DNA of 64,000 bases from Massilistercora timonensis (GCF_900312975.1 NZ_LT990039.1:2108001-2172000); one strand, 5' to 3'. Numbered from the stretch's first letter, positions 16,761 to 26,674 are shown. Numbers and translations are program-made. Notes: generated from the letters alone by a model not told the origin.

Positions 16761-17444
16761 ATGAGCGCTAAGATAAATGTTTTAGATATTGAGATCGACA
16801 ACTGTACGGCGAAGGAAGCCATGAAAAAAGTGGTAGAGTATCTGGCCTGCGAGCCGGTAAATACCATAGAGATCCTGACGGCAGATGCCCTGATGCGGCT
16901 TCCCGAGGCGGCGGATGTAAAGAAAGAGCTGGAGCAGTTTGACCTGGTGCTGGCCGGGGACCGGATGATTCTGGAGGCAGTGGGGGTAGAGAACCGCAAG
17001 TCTCTTCAGGAGACGGAAGGGAATGTGTTTCTCAGGATGTTTCTGAGATATCTCCACAAGAACCATAAGAGAGTTTATCTCCTGGTAGAGTCGGAGGAAG
17101 CAGGACAGCGTTTCTATGATTATCTGGAACAGAACTGCAGTGGGATCCAGGTGGTGGGGATGGCGAAGGTCTCCGCCAGCGACCGGGCGGACGATATGCT
17201 GGTCAACGCCATCAACGGAGGCGAGGTGGACTGTGTGATCTCCGCGCTGGAACCGCCCCTCCAGGAGGATTTTATTATCCAGAACAGGGCGCTTCTTAAC
17301 ACAGCTTTGTGGGTGGGGCTTGGAAGCCAGATGTTCCCGGTGCGGGAGAGGAACTTTGCAGGTGGAAAGATCGGCCAGTTTCTTATAAAACTGATCTTTA
17401 AAAAAGAAATTGAAAAATGGCATGTGAAAAAAAGGGGAAATTAA
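16761..17444 (+). CDS. WecG/TagA/CpsF family glycosyltransferase homologue
   Basis: A 227-residue protein resembling TagA/WecG enzymes, which add N-acetylmannosamine or similar sugars to lipid-linked precursors of wall polymers. The start (INVLDIEIDNCTAKEAM), the middle DLVLAGDRMILEAVG and the end GGKIGQFLIKLIFKKEIEKW fit the family. The usual catalytic T-x-N and PDGxG blocks are changed (TADALMR and AGDRM), so activity is uncertain. Alone behind its own promoter; the terminator overlaps its stop codon. Could be a degenerate paralogue with a non-catalytic role. Confidence 0.72.
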   Translation: MSAKINVLDIEIDNCTAKEAMKKVVEYLACEPVNTIEILTADALMRLPEAADVKKELEQFDLVLAGDRMILEAVGVENRKSLQETEGNVFLRMFLRYLHKNHKRVYLLVESEEAGQRFYDYLEQNCSGIQVVGMAKVSASDRADDMLVNAINGGEVDCVISALEPPLQEDFIIQNRALLNTALWVGLGSQMFPVRERNFAGGKIGQFLIKLIFKKEIEKWHVKKRGN

Positions 17445-17477
17445 CAAAAAAACATAATTTCCCCTTTCTTTTTTTGT
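17431..17477 (+). terminator. Rho-independent terminator overlapping a stop codon
   Basis: Stem aaaggggaaatta/taatttccccttt with an A-rich loop and T7, at the 3' end of the WecG/TagA-like gene. Confidence 0.85.
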
Positions 17478-17577
17478 AAAAATATATTAAGATAAATTCT
17501 GAAGTATGCATTTTGACAAAAGAAATGAGTTTTTTGTTGTGAAAAATGCATATTGTAACGAGCGGAGGAGATGGAAT

Positions 17578-18666
17578 ATGATATCTAATCAAATACTTCA
17601 AAATACAATTGAAGGATTGAAAGGGATCACAAGAATTGATTTTTGTGTTATGGATACAGACGGGAAATCTCTTGCCAGTACATTTTCAGAGCAGGAAGAT
17701 TATGAGGAAGAGGTTCTGTCCTTTGCAGGATCGCCCGCAGACAGCCAGGTTGTCCAGGGATATCAGTTTTTCAAGATCTTTGACGACCATCAGCTGGAAT
17801 ATGTCCTTCTGGCCAACGGCGGCAGCGATGACGTCTATATGGTGGGAAAGATCGCGGCTTTTCAGATCCAGAATCTTCTGGTAGCTTATAAGGAGCGATT
17901 CGACAAAGATAATTTTATCAAGAATCTTCTGCTGGATAACCTGCTTTTGGTGGACATTTATAACCGCGCCAAAAAATTACATATTGACACAGAAGTCAGA
18001 CGTGTTATCTTTATTATTGAGACAAAACACGAAAAAGATTCCAGCGCCCTCGACAATATGCGAGGCCTTTTGGGTAATAAAGCCAAAGATTTCGTTACGG
18101 CGGTGGATGAGAAAAATGTGATCGTGGTCAAAGAACTGGAGGAACAGGATGGTCCTGCGGAACTGGAGAAGACCGCTCAGAATTTCTATGAGATCCTGAA
18201 AAACGACGGGGAGGAAGATATCCTCATCGCCTACGGGACGGTCATCAATGATATCAAGGAGGTGTCCAAATCTTATAAGGAAGCAAAGCTTGCCCTGGAT
18301 GTAGGGAAGATATTTTTTAGTGAGAAAAATGTCATTGCGTTCAGCGAGCTCGGGATCGGGCGTTTGATCTACCAGCTTCCCGTGCCGCTCTGCAAAATGT
18401 TTATTCGTGAGATATTTGAGGGGAAATCACCGGATGATTTTGATGAAGAGACGTTGACGACCATCAACAAGTTCTTCGAAAACAATCTGAACGTGTCAGA
18501 GACGTCCAGACAGCTGTATATCCACAGGAACACTCTGGTATACCGTCTGGATAAGCTTCAGAAGAGCACGGGACTTGACCTGCGCGTTTTTGAAGATGCC
18601 ATTACTTTCAAGATTGCCCTTATGGTGGTAAAATACATGAAGTATATGGAGTCACTGGAGTATTAG
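17578..18666 (+). CDS. CdaR/PucR family helix-turn-helix regulator
   Basis: A 362-residue regulator. ATG 17578 is chosen because cggaggag precedes it; upstream in-frame ATGs have no RBS. The N-terminal about 110 residues form a sensor region (FCVMDTDGKSLAS), the middle a GGDEF-like/CdaR linker domain (about 140-270) and the C-terminus a PucR-type helix-turn-helix (about 300-355: FFENNLNVSETSRQLYIHRN, then TLVYRLDKLQ). Such proteins often control sugar-acid or purine use. Here the only downstream gene close by is ftsE, 16 bp away, so it could be cotranscribed with the division genes, which is unusual. Confidence 0.87.
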   Translation: MISNQILQNTIEGLKGITRIDFCVMDTDGKSLASTFSEQEDYEEEVLSFAGSPADSQVVQGYQFFKIFDDHQLEYVLLANGGSDDVYMVGKIAAFQIQNLLVAYKERFDKDNFIKNLLLDNLLLVDIYNRAKKLHIDTEVRRVIFIIETKHEKDSSALDNMRGLLGNKAKDFVTAVDEKNVIVVKELEEQDGPAELEKTAQNFYEILKNDGEEDILIAYGTVINDIKEVSKSYKEAKLALDVGKIFFSEKNVIAFSELGIGRLIYQLPVPLCKMFIREIFEGKSPDDFDEETLTTINKFFENNLNVSETSRQLYIHRNTLVYRLDKLQKSTGLDLRVFEDAITFKIALMVVKYMKYMESLEY

Positions 18667-18682
18667 TAATTAGGAGGAGCAT

Positions 18683-19360
18683 ATGATTGAATTAAAAGAA
18701 GTTACAAAGGAGTATTCCAAAGGGATCGCTGCCTTGAACGGCGTAAACCTGAAGGTGGAGAAAGGGGAGTTTGTCTTCATTGTAGGCGACAGCGGTTCCG
18801 GGAAATCTACCTTGATCCGTCTGATCATGAAGGAGCTGGATCCTACGTCAGGGACCATCATTGTCAATGGTCAGAATCTGAACCGGATGAAGCACCGGAA
18901 AATTCCCATGTACCGGAGAAGACTGGGAGTTGTATTCCAGGATTTCCGTCTTCTGAAGGATCGGAACATCTATGAAAATATCGCGTTTGCTCAGCGGGTA
19001 ACTGAGGTTCCCACAAGAGTGATCAAGAAAAAAGTGCCGGCGGCTCTTTCCCTGGTGGGACTGGCGCAGAAATACAAATCATTTCCCAAGGAGCTCTCAG
19101 GAGGCGAGCAGCAGAGAGTGGCGATCGCCAGAGCGATCGTAAATGAGCCGGCCATCCTTCTGGCAGATGAGCCTACAGGAAACCTTGACCCGACCAATTC
19201 CTGGGAGATCATGAAGCTCCTGGAAGAGGCCAATGAAAGAGGGACGACAGTTCTTGTAGTAACACATAACCAGGAGATCGTAAACGAGATGAAAAAGCGC
19301 GTTGTCACAATGAAAAAGGGGGTCATTGTCAGCGACGAGAAAAAAGGTGGGTATAAATAA
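18683..19360 (+). CDS. ftsE: Cell division ATP-binding protein FtsE
   Basis: A 225-residue ABC ATPase. Walker [10 protein letters not shown] (about 38), signature [14 protein letters not shown] (about 137) and Walker [14 protein letters not shown] (about 158) are all intact, with the FtsE-type DFRLLKDRN block. With FtsX it forms the membrane complex that opens and shuts peptidoglycan hydrolases at the septum. RBS taggaggagc. It overlaps ftsX by one base and the order ftsE-ftsX-EnvC-like-ctp is kept in many Clostridia. Confidence 0.97.
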   Translation: MIELKEVTKEYSKGIAALNGVNLKVEKGEFVFIVGDSGSGKSTLIRLIMKELDPTSGTIIVNGQNLNRMKHRKIPMYRRRLGVVFQDFRLLKDRNIYENIAFAQRVTEVPTRVIKKKVPAALSLVGLAQKYKSFPKELSGGEQQRVAIARAIVNEPAILLADEPTGNLDPTNSWEIMKLLEEANERGTTVLVVTHNQEIVNEMKKRVVTMKKGVIVSDEKKGGYK

Positions 19361-20289
19361 TGAGGATAAGTACAGTTGGATATTCGATGAAACAGGGCGT
19401 GAAGAACATAGGAAGAAACAAGATGTTTTCTATTGCCTCCATTGCTACGATGGCAGCATGTATCTTCTTGTTTGGACTTTTTTATTCTATCGTGCTCAAT
19501 TTCAATTATATTGTAGAGAAGGCGGAGGAAAGTGTGGCGATCACCGTTTTCTTTGATGAGAACGCCACACAGGCACAGAAAGATGAGATCGGAGATACGC
19601 TGGCCGATGCGGACGGGGTCTTAAGTGTGACCTATGTCAGCGCGGATGAAGCATGGGAGAGCTTCAGCGAGACTTACTTCGGCGGTTCGGAGGAAGCGGC
19701 GGAAGGATTTGCCAATGACAATCCGCTGGCCACATCAGACAACTATGAGGTTTATCTGTCTGACGTATCCAAGCAGGACGACGTGGTGGCTCTGGCCAAA
19801 AGTCTTCCCGGTGTCCGGCCCGATGATGGGGAGAACGAAGGCGTGAAGAAGTCGGATGTAGTAGCGGATACGCTGACCAGCGTGAACAGGCTGGTAGGAT
19901 ATGTTTCCGCAGCCATCATCCTGATCCTTCTGGTGGTATCCGTCTTCCTGATCAGCAATACGGTTACCATGGGTGTTACCGTGCGTAGAGAAGAGATTGC
20001 CATTATGAAATATATCGGCGCCAAAGATGGATTTGTCCGGGCACCTTTTATATTCGAGGGTCTGTTGATCGGAGTCATCGGCGCGCTGATCCCGCTGGTT
20101 CTTCTGTACTTCATGTACGGCCGGGCAGTGGAATACATCATGACCAGATTCAGTCTTCTTAGAAATATTATCGACTTCCTTCCGGTCACCACAGTTTATC
20201 GGACGCTGCTTCCTATTGGGATCGCGCTGGGAGTGGGAATCGGATTCCTGGGAAGTTTCATGACGATTCGGAAACATTTAAGAGTGTAA
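19360..20289 (+). CDS. ftsX: Cell division protein FtsX
   Basis: A 309-residue permease-like protein with the FtsX plan: N-terminal helix (about 22-45), a large extracytoplasmic loop (about 50-165) that contacts the hydrolase, then three helices (about 175-305). [23 protein letters not shown] is the conserved cytosolic block, here split at residues 199-221. It works with FtsE; the loop is expected to regulate the EnvC/PcsB-like protein encoded next. Confidence 0.96.
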   Translation: MRISTVGYSMKQGVKNIGRNKMFSIASIATMAACIFLFGLFYSIVLNFNYIVEKAEESVAITVFFDENATQAQKDEIGDTLADADGVLSVTYVSADEAWESFSETYFGGSEEAAEGFANDNPLATSDNYEVYLSDVSKQDDVVALAKSLPGVRPDDGENEGVKKSDVVADTLTSVNRLVGYVSAAIILILLVVSVFLISNTVTMGVTVRREEIAIMKYIGAKDGFVRAPFIFEGLLIGVIGALIPLVLLYFMYGRAVEYIMTRFSLLRNIIDFLPVTTVYRTLLPIGIALGVGIGFLGSFMTIRKHLRV

Positions 20290-20337
20290 TTTGCAAGAGT
20301 ATAAGATTAAGGGGTTTTATTTACGGGGGTACATAGG

Positions 20338-21423
20338 ATGCGAGGAAAGAGGATCATCAGTATTTTATGCGTATTGACACTTTGTCTGGGAATGACGTTC
20401 CAGGTAGAGGCGACCGGTCTCCAGGAGAAGAGGGAGCAATTACAGGACCTGGAGAAGGAAAAAGCTGCCGCTGAGCAGGAGAAGAAAGAACTCTCCCAGA
20501 AGCTGGAGGGGATCATGGCCGACATGGAGGAGCTCTCTGAGAAGATCGAGGCCAAGGAAGCCGAGCTGGCGGTAAAAGAGGAAGAACTGGCCCAGGCTCA
20601 GATCGATGAGAACGACCAGTATGAAAGCATGAAGAAGCGGATCAAATATATGTATGAGAATGGCAGCGGCCAGCTCATAGCGGTCCTGCTGGAGTCCAAG
20701 GATATTACAGATTTTCTGAACAAGGCGGAGTATATTTCCACGATTTCTGAATATGACCGGGATATGCTGAAGAAATTCCAGGATATCGTGGCTGAGGTGG
20801 AAGCGCAGGAAGAAAAGCTTCAGGAAGAGTACGATGAGATCGAGGCCATGCAGAATGACCTGATCGAGAAGCAGGATACCATTGAGACGCTTATTGATGA
20901 AAAGGATACCGAGATCGGCGAGATGTCTGCGGATCTTAAGAAACTGAAGAAGGCGGTGGAGACGGCGGAGCGGAAGCAGCGGGAAAAGGCTTCTTCCTAT
21001 TCCGGAAGCGCGGGTGCTTCCGTTGTCAGCGGCAACGGGATGTTCACTCATCCCTGCCCGGGATACAGCCGGATCTCCAGTTATTTTGGACCAAGAAAGC
21101 AGCCGATGGCGGGAGCCAGCAGCAACCATAAGGGGATTGATTATGCGGCGGCGCCCGGAACGCCTATCTATGCGGCGGCCAGCGGTACCGTTACCACTGC
21201 CGGTTACAGCGGGGCTGAAGGCAACTGGATCGTGATCAATCACGGAAATGGTCTGCAGACCTACTACATGCATTGTCTGAAGCTTTATGTACATGCAGGT
21301 CAGAAGGTCAGCAAGGGCCAGAATATTGCGGCGGTTGGAAGCACTGGGAATTCTACCGGCCCTCATCTGCATTTCCAGGTGATGGACGGCGGTGTGGCAA
21401 GAAACCCGCTGGCTTATCTGTAG
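20338..21423 (+). CDS. EnvC/PcsB-like M23 (LytM) family murein hydrolase
   Basis: A 361-residue secreted protein. A signal peptide (about 1-25, cut after VEA) is followed by a long coiled coil (about 27-220, Glu/Lys-rich heptads) and a C-terminal LytM peptidase domain (about 235-361). The zinc-site motifs HKGIDYAAAPGTP and GPHLHFQV are both present, so it is likely an active endopeptidase rather than a pure activator. Its place directly after ftsEX and its coiled coil fit the EnvC/PcsB role of septal wall cleavage gated by FtsX. The spacing of 48 bp to ftsX supports one operon. Confidence 0.93.
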   Translation: MRGKRIISILCVLTLCLGMTFQVEATGLQEKREQLQDLEKEKAAAEQEKKELSQKLEGIMADMEELSEKIEAKEAELAVKEEELAQAQIDENDQYESMKKRIKYMYENGSGQLIAVLLESKDITDFLNKAEYISTISEYDRDMLKKFQDIVAEVEAQEEKLQEEYDEIEAMQNDLIEKQDTIETLIDEKDTEIGEMSADLKKLKKAVETAERKQREKASSYSGSAGASVVSGNGMFTHPCPGYSRISSYFGPRKQPMAGASSNHKGIDYAAAPGTPIYAAASGTVTTAGYSGAEGNWIVINHGNGLQTYYMHCLKLYVHAGQKVSKGQNIAAVGSTGNSTGPHLHFQVMDGGVARNPLAYL

Positions 21424-21439
21424 ACAGGATGGATAGAAT

Positions 21440-22624
21440 ATGAGACATCAAAAGAGATTTTGGCAGGGGGCGCTGTGCGGCGCCCTCGCTGTATTGTTGG
21501 GACTTGGGCTTGTGTCCTGCGCAGGAAGACTTCCTTTCCTTGGCAAAGAGGAGGCAGTATCCCAGGAGACAAAGGAGAAACTCTCCGGGATCCAGGCCCT
21601 GATCCAGAAGGAGTATATCGGGGAAGTGGATGAGGACGCCCTTCAGACCGGGATCTGCCAGGGATATGTAGGGGCGCTTGGAGACCCTTACTCAGCATAT
21701 TATGATGAGGAGCAGACCAGCGCGCTGATGGAGACCACCCAGGGAGAGTATGGGGGGATCGGAGTGGTGCTTACCCAGAACCTGGATACCGGGGTTACTA
21801 CAGCTTCCAGTGTGTATGAGGATTCTCCTGCCATGAAGGCAGGGATGAAAGACGGAGATATCATTTACCAGGTGGAGGGCCGGGATGTGTCTGGCATGGC
21901 CCTTGAAGAGATCTCCGGAAGTATCAAGGGAGAGAAGGGGACCACCGTGGAGATCACCGTCCTTCGGGGAGAAGAACGGGAAGAGGTTACGCTTACCATA
22001 ACCAGGGATACCATCCAGGCGGAGACGGTGAAGACCCGGATGCTGGAGGATGAGATTGGATATCTGGCCATTTCGGAGTTCGACAGCGTGACCCTGGAGC
22101 AGTATAGGGAAGGTCTGGCAGAACTGAAGGCTCAGGGAATGGAGGGACTGATCGTGGATCTCAGGGGAAATCCGGGCGGCAATCTTGACACCGTCTGTGA
22201 GATCCTGGATCTCATGCTCCCGGAAGGACTGATCGTCTATACAGAAGACAAGGACGGGAACCGGCAGGAGTTTACTTCTGATGAGGCGCAGGAAGTACAG
22301 GTTCCGCTGGCAGTCCTGGTGGACGGGAACAGCGCCAGCGCCTCGGAGATCTACGCAGGAGCCATCCAGGACTATGGGATCGGCCAGATCGTAGGGACGA
22401 AGACCTACGGGAAAGGGGTGGTGCAGACCATCTATGACCTGAAGGACGGCACCAGCCTGAAACTGACGGTGGCGGAGTATTTCACCCCCAATGGAAGGAA
22501 TATCGACGGGGAGGGGATCACCCCGGATGTAGAAGTGACGTATCAGCGGAATGAAAATGACCCGGAAGCAGACAATCAGCTTGACCGGGCAGTGGAAACG
22601 CTGCAAAATGAGATGGCTCCGTAA
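21440..22624 (+). CDS. S41 family carboxy-terminal processing protease
   Basis: A 394-residue secreted or lipid-anchored Ctp-type protease. The N-terminus has a hydrophobic segment with VSCAG (Cys27), so it may be a lipoprotein. A PDZ domain (about 105-185; GIGVVL, SPAMKAGMKDGDII) precedes the S41 domain. The catalytic serine is in DGNSASASEIYAGA (about 295) and the lysine in GTKTYGKGVVQ (about 320). It follows the EnvC-like gene by 16 bp and probably belongs to the same transcript. It may tune hydrolase levels in the wall, by analogy to other Ctp proteins. Confidence 0.94.
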   Translation: MRHQKRFWQGALCGALAVLLGLGLVSCAGRLPFLGKEEAVSQETKEKLSGIQALIQKEYIGEVDEDALQTGICQGYVGALGDPYSAYYDEEQTSALMETTQGEYGGIGVVLTQNLDTGVTTASSVYEDSPAMKAGMKDGDIIYQVEGRDVSGMALEEISGSIKGEKGTTVEITVLRGEEREEVTLTITRDTIQAETVKTRMLEDEIGYLAISEFDSVTLEQYREGLAELKAQGMEGLIVDLRGNPGGNLDTVCEILDLMLPEGLIVYTEDKDGNRQEFTSDEAQEVQVPLAVLVDGNSASASEIYAGAIQDYGIGQIVGTKTYGKGVVQTIYDLKDGTSLKLTVAEYFTPNGRNIDGEGITPDVEVTYQRNENDPEADNQLDRAVETLQNEMAP

Positions 22625-22643
22625 GAGGATCAAAGCCAGGGAA

Positions 22644-22679
22644 AAGGGAATGTCAAAAGAGGCATTCCTTTTTTTTTGG
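22644..22679 (+). terminator. Rho-independent terminator between ctp and the pyr genes
   Basis: Stem ggaatg/cattcc with an A-rich loop and a T9 run. A -10-like TAAAAT (22688-22693) follows 17 bp after ttcctt, which lies in the right arm, so a pyr promoter may overlap the terminator. Confidence 0.75.
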
Positions 22680-22733
22680 CCATATGCTAAAATAAACTAT
22701 GGTTTAGCGCGAAATGCGCGGAAAGGAAAGACT

Positions 22734-24014
22734 ATGCAGATTCTGATTCGAAATGGACAGGTTGTGGATCCTGCCGCAGGAACGGTGCAGAAGGCAGATG
22801 TCCTGGTTGAGGAAGGAAAGATCCTGCGGATCGCGCCTGAGATCCGGGAAGAGGAAGCCCGTGTGCTGGAGGCGGAAGGCTGTTATGTGCTGCCTGGATT
22901 TATCGATCTTCATGTACATCTGAGGGATCCGGGACTGGAGTATAAGGAGACCCTGGCTACCGGCGGACAGGCCGCGGTGAAAGGCGGGGTGACCACGGTG
23001 GTGGCTATGCCCAATACCCTTCCTCCCATTGATGACAGGGAGAAATATAAGACGGTTACAGAGCGTGCGGCCAAGGAATCGCCGGCCCATGTGCTTCAGC
23101 TGGGAGCCGTGACCCGGGGGCAGAAGGGAGAAGAACTGTCCGATATTGAGGGAATGGCCCATGCCGGCTGCGTGGGGCTCAGTGAGGACGGGAAATCCGT
23201 GATGAACGCAAGTCTCTACCGCCAGGCGATGAAGATTGCCAGAGACCAGGGAATGACCGTATTTGCTCACTGCGAGGATATCAACATGGTGGAAGGCGGC
23301 GTGATGAACGCTGATGAGAATGCAAAACGCCTGGGGATGAAAGGGATCACCAATTCCGTGGAGGATGTGATCGTGGCCCGGGACATCCTGCTGGCCAAGG
23401 AGACCGGGGTGAAGCTTCATCTGTGCCATTGCTCTACGGCAGACAGTGTGAAGATGGTGGAGCTGGCCAAGAAGGCGGGACTTCCTGTGACGGCAGAAGT
23501 GTGTCCTCATCACTTTATCCTGACTTCCGGTGACATCCCGGGAGATGATGCAGATTACAAGATGAATCCGCCCTTAAGGAGCAGACAGGATGTGGAGGAA
23601 CTGAGACGGGGCCTGCGGGAGGGGATCATGGACGTGATCGCCACTGACCATGCGCCTCACGGGGCCAAAGAGAAACAGCAGTCCATGGCGAAGGCCCCCT
23701 TTGGGATCGTGGGGCTGGAGACATCCGCAGCCCTCACCTATACGGAACTGGTGAAGCCGGGGATCTTAAGTATCCTGGATATGGCGGACAAGATGAGCGC
23801 CGGGCCGGCCAGGATCCTGGGGCTTTCAGACAAAGGTTCTGTGGCGGAGGGAAAGACGGCGGACCTGGTGGTCTTTGATCCCGGGAAATGTTATAAGATC
23901 GACCGGGAGACCTTTGTCTCCAAAGGGAAGAATACCCCCTTCCACGGCCGGGAAGTCTGGGGTGAGGTAAGATATACCCTGGTGGACGGCCAGGTGGTCT
24001 ATGAGAAAAACTAA
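22734..24014 (+). CDS. pyrC: Dihydroorotase
   Basis: A 426-residue class I dihydroorotase that interconverts carbamoyl-aspartate and dihydroorotate in pyrimidine synthesis. Metal-site motifs are intact: DLHVHLRDPG (about 60), HCEDINM (about 180), LHLCHCSTADS (about 230) and DVIATDHAPHG (about 300). ATG 22734 is chosen because gaaaggaaag precedes it and it begins with the family start MQILIRNGQVVDP; the longer frame overlaps ctp. It opens the pyrC-pyrF-pyrK-pyrD run. No PyrR-type attenuator was recognised in the leader. Confidence 0.96.
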   Translation: MQILIRNGQVVDPAAGTVQKADVLVEEGKILRIAPEIREEEARVLEAEGCYVLPGFIDLHVHLRDPGLEYKETLATGGQAAVKGGVTTVVAMPNTLPPIDDREKYKTVTERAAKESPAHVLQLGAVTRGQKGEELSDIEGMAHAGCVGLSEDGKSVMNASLYRQAMKIARDQGMTVFAHCEDINMVEGGVMNADENAKRLGMKGITNSVEDVIVARDILLAKETGVKLHLCHCSTADSVKMVELAKKAGLPVTAEVCPHHFILTSGDIPGDDADYKMNPPLRSRQDVEELRRGLREGIMDVIATDHAPHGAKEKQQSMAKAPFGIVGLETSAALTYTELVKPGILSILDMADKMSAGPARILGLSDKGSVAEGKTADLVVFDPGKCYKIDRETFVSKGKNTPFHGREVWGEVRYTLVDGQVVYEKN

Positions 24015-24032
24015 CAGCAGGAGGAGAGAGAA

Positions 24033-24962
24033 TTGATCGATCGTTTAGTGGAGAAGATAAAAGAAACCGGAGCGCCTATCGTGGTAGGCCTGGACCCGAT
24101 GTTGAAATATGTGCCGGAACAGGTACAGCAAAAAGCTTTTGCCCAGTACGGAGAGACACTGGAGGGCGCGGCGGAAGCCATCTGGCAGTTTAACAAGGAG
24201 ATCGTGGACAAGACCTGGGATCTGATCCCGGCGGTAAAGCCGCAGATCGCCATGTATGAGCAGTTCGGGATCCCGGGACTTATGGCTTTCCAGAAGACGG
24301 TGCAGTACTGCCAGGAAAAGGGACTGGTGGTGATCGGCGACATCAAGCGTGGAGACATTGGTTCTACGTCCGCAGCCTATGCGGTAGGACATCTGGGACG
24401 GGTGAAAGTAGGAAGTAAAGAGTATGTGCCCTTTGGGGAGGACTTTGTAACCGTGAATCCCTATCTTGGGTCTGACGGAGTGAATCCTTTCCTGGATGTG
24501 TGCAAAGAAGAGAAAAAGGGCGTCTTTGTCCTTGTGAAGACTTCCAATCCCTCCAGCGGCGAATTCCAGGATCAGCAGATCCAGGGCCGTCCCCTCTATG
24601 AGCTGGTGGGCGAGAAGGTGGCCGCCTGGGGAGCGGAGCTGATGGGCAAAGAGTACAGTTATGTGGGCGCAGTGGTAGGAGCCACCTATCCAGAGATGGG
24701 TAAGGTGCTGCGCAAGATCATGCCCAAAGCCTATATCCTGGTGCCCGGCTACGGAGCCCAGGGAGGAAAGGGCAAAGACCTGGTACATTTCTTCAACGAA
24801 GACGGACTGGGGGCCATCATCAATTCCTCCAGAGGGATCATCGCCGCCTGGCAGCAGGAGAAATATGCTTCCTTTGGAGCGGAGCAGTTTGGCGAGGCTT
24901 CCAGAGAGGCGGTCCTGGATATGCGGAAAGATATCCAGGAGGCGCTGGAGAGCAGAGGATAG
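24033..24962 (+). CDS. pyrF: Orotidine 5'-phosphate decarboxylase
   Basis: A 309-residue enzyme of the longer (type 2) OMP decarboxylase group, making UMP from OMP. VVGLDPML (about 18) and the catalytic GDIKRGDIGST (about 106) are intact. The start is a TTG at 24033, supported by gcaggaggagagagaa just before it and by the lack of any upstream ATG. It lies 18 bp after pyrC and 24 bp before pyrK. Confidence 0.96.
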   Translation: MIDRLVEKIKETGAPIVVGLDPMLKYVPEQVQQKAFAQYGETLEGAAEAIWQFNKEIVDKTWDLIPAVKPQIAMYEQFGIPGLMAFQKTVQYCQEKGLVVIGDIKRGDIGSTSAAYAVGHLGRVKVGSKEYVPFGEDFVTVNPYLGSDGVNPFLDVCKEEKKGVFVLVKTSNPSSGEFQDQQIQGRPLYELVGEKVAAWGAELMGKEYSYVGAVVGATYPEMGKVLRKIMPKAYILVPGYGAQGGKGKDLVHFFNEDGLGAIINSSRGIIAAWQQEKYASFGAEQFGEASREAVLDMRKDIQEALESRG

Positions 24963-24986
24963 AGAATCACAAAAAAGGAGTGCAGC

Positions 24987-25760
24987 ATGAGCAAATACAA
25001 GGAATATGCGGTGGTATGTTCCCAGGAGCAGATCGCCGCGGATATCTACAGCCTGTGGATCCAGACAGAAGAGATCGCCCGGGCAGCAGGCCCGGGACAA
25101 TTTCTGTCGGTGTATACCGGAGACGGGACAAAACTGCTTCCCCGTCCCATCAGTATCTGTGAGATTGATAGAGAGCAGGGGCGCCTGCGTCTGGTTTACC
25201 GGGTGACAGGACCGGGTACGGGGACAGAACAGTTCTCCCGGTTGAAACCGGGAGATCAGGTGGAAGTGATGGGACCGCTGGGGAACGGCTTCCCCAAAGA
25301 CCTTACAGGGACACTGTTCCTGGTGGGCGGAGGCATTGGGATCCCGCCTATGCTGGAGCTGGCCAAAGAGCTTCCCGGAGATAAGAAGATCATCCTGGGA
25401 TTCCGGGATGAGCAGTATCTGACAGAGGAACTGAACGCTTACGGAGACGTGTATGTGGCCACCGAGGATGGAAGCGCCGGGACGAAAGGAAATGTACTGG
25501 ACGCCATCCGGGAGAACGGACTTCGGGGCGATGTGATCTGCGCCTGCGGGCCCACGCCTATGCTGCGGGCGTTAAAGGAGTATTCTATAGCGGAAAATAT
25601 TCCCTGCTATCTTTCCCTGGAAGAGCGGATGGCCTGCGGGATCGGAGCCTGCCTTGGCTGCGTCTGCCAGTCAACGGAGGTGGACGGCCACAGCAATGTG
25701 CGCAATAAGCGTGTGTGCAAGGATGGTCCGGTATTCCTGGCAACGGAGGTAGAACTATGA
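24987..25760 (+). CDS. pyrK: Dihydroorotate dehydrogenase electron-transfer subunit
   Basis: A 257-residue FAD and [2Fe-2S] subunit of dihydroorotate dehydrogenase type 1B, passing electrons from PyrD to NAD+. The flavin motif RPISIC lies near residue 52, GGGIGIPPMLELAKELP near 115 and the four-cysteine cluster CGIGACLGCVC...C near 217-240. Its end overlaps pyrD by four bases (ATGA), as expected for subunits of one complex. Confidence 0.96.
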   Translation: MSKYKEYAVVCSQEQIAADIYSLWIQTEEIARAAGPGQFLSVYTGDGTKLLPRPISICEIDREQGRLRLVYRVTGPGTGTEQFSRLKPGDQVEVMGPLGNGFPKDLTGTLFLVGGGIGIPPMLELAKELPGDKKIILGFRDEQYLTEELNAYGDVYVATEDGSAGTKGNVLDAIRENGLRGDVICACGPTPMLRALKEYSIAENIPCYLSLEERMACGIGACLGCVCQSTEVDGHSNVRNKRVCKDGPVFLATEVEL

Positions 25761-26674
25761 GAAATACAAAGGTAACGATCGCGGGGGTGGAATTGAAGAA
25801 CCCGGTGATGACCGCTTCCGGGACTTTTGGTTCCGGGGAAGAATACAGTGAGTTTGTGGACCTGAATCAGCTGGGCGCGGTGGTGACCAAAGGAGTCGCC
25901 AATGTGCCCTGGGCCGGCAATCCTACGCCCAGGATCGCGGAGACGGCCAGCGGCATGCTCAATGCCATCGGCCTGCAGAATCCCGGGGTGGATGTGTTCT
26001 GTAAGCGGGACCTTCCTTTTCTTCAGCAGTTTGACACCAGGATCATCGTCAATGTCTGCGGGCATGCGCCGGAAGAATATCTGGAAGTGGTGGAGCGGCT
26101 CTCAGAGGAGAAGATCGATCTGATGGAGATCAATATTTCCTGCCCCAATGTGAATGCCGGATTCCTGGCTTTTGGTCAGGACGCGGCCAATGTGGAGCAG
26201 CTTACCGCCCAGATCAAGCGGATCGCCAGACATCCGGTGATCATGAAACTGACGCCAAATGTGACCGATATCACGGAGATCGCCAAAGCAGCAGAGGCGG
26301 GAGGGGCGGACGCCATCTCTCTTATCAACACGCTGACAGGTATGAAGATCGATGTGAACCGGAGGACCTTCGCCCTGGCCAACCGGACCGGAGGCTTATC
26401 CGGACCGGCCATCAAACCGGTGGCTGTGCGGATGGTCTATCAGGCAGCCCATGCGGTGAAGATCCCGGTGATCGGAATGGGCGGCATAGCAACGGCAGAG
26501 GACGCCCTGGAATTTATCCTGGCAGGGGCAGCGGCAGTGTCAGTAGGAACTATGAACTTCCGGAATCCGGCGGGGACGCTGGAGATCATCCGGGGTATTG
26601 AGGCGTATATGGAGCGTTTTGGGATCCGGGATATCCGGGAACTGATCGGAGGTGTAAGAGATACTGGTTATTGA
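25757..26674 (+). CDS. pyrD: Dihydroorotate dehydrogenase, catalytic subunit (type 1B)
   Basis: A 305-residue FMN enzyme oxidising dihydroorotate to orotate. The active-site cysteine lies in ISCPNVNAG (about 130), with NTLTGMKID (about 190) and GMGGI (about 240) for FMN phosphate. ATG 25757 overlaps the pyrK stop; an upstream GTG-type start is not needed. The 3' end holds ggaggtg (26647-26653), which may act as the ribosome site for the next gene. pyrB and pyrE are not in the window. Confidence 0.96.
   Translation: MRNTKVTIAGVELKNPVMTASGTFGSGEEYSEFVDLNQLGAVVTKGVANVPWAGNPTPRIAETASGMLNAIGLQNPGVDVFCKRDLPFLQQFDTRIIVNVCGHAPEEYLEVVERLSEEKIDLMEINISCPNVNAGFLAFGQDAANVEQLTAQIKRIARHPVIMKLTPNVTDITEIAKAAEAGGADAISLINTLTGMKIDVNRRTFALANRTGGLSGPAIKPVAVRMVYQAAHAVKIPVIGMGGIATAEDALEFILAGAAAVSVGTMNFRNPAGTLEIIRGIEAYMERFGIRDIRELIGGVRDTGY

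Noticed and set aside
22551..22733. Upstream start for dihydroorotase overlapping ctp
   Set aside because: It reads through the terminator at 22644-22679, and the family start and RBS are at 22734.
22680..22733. PyrR-type attenuator before pyrC
   Set aside because: Only a small gcgc hairpin is visible; the conserved PyrR-binding loop and alternative terminator were not recognised.
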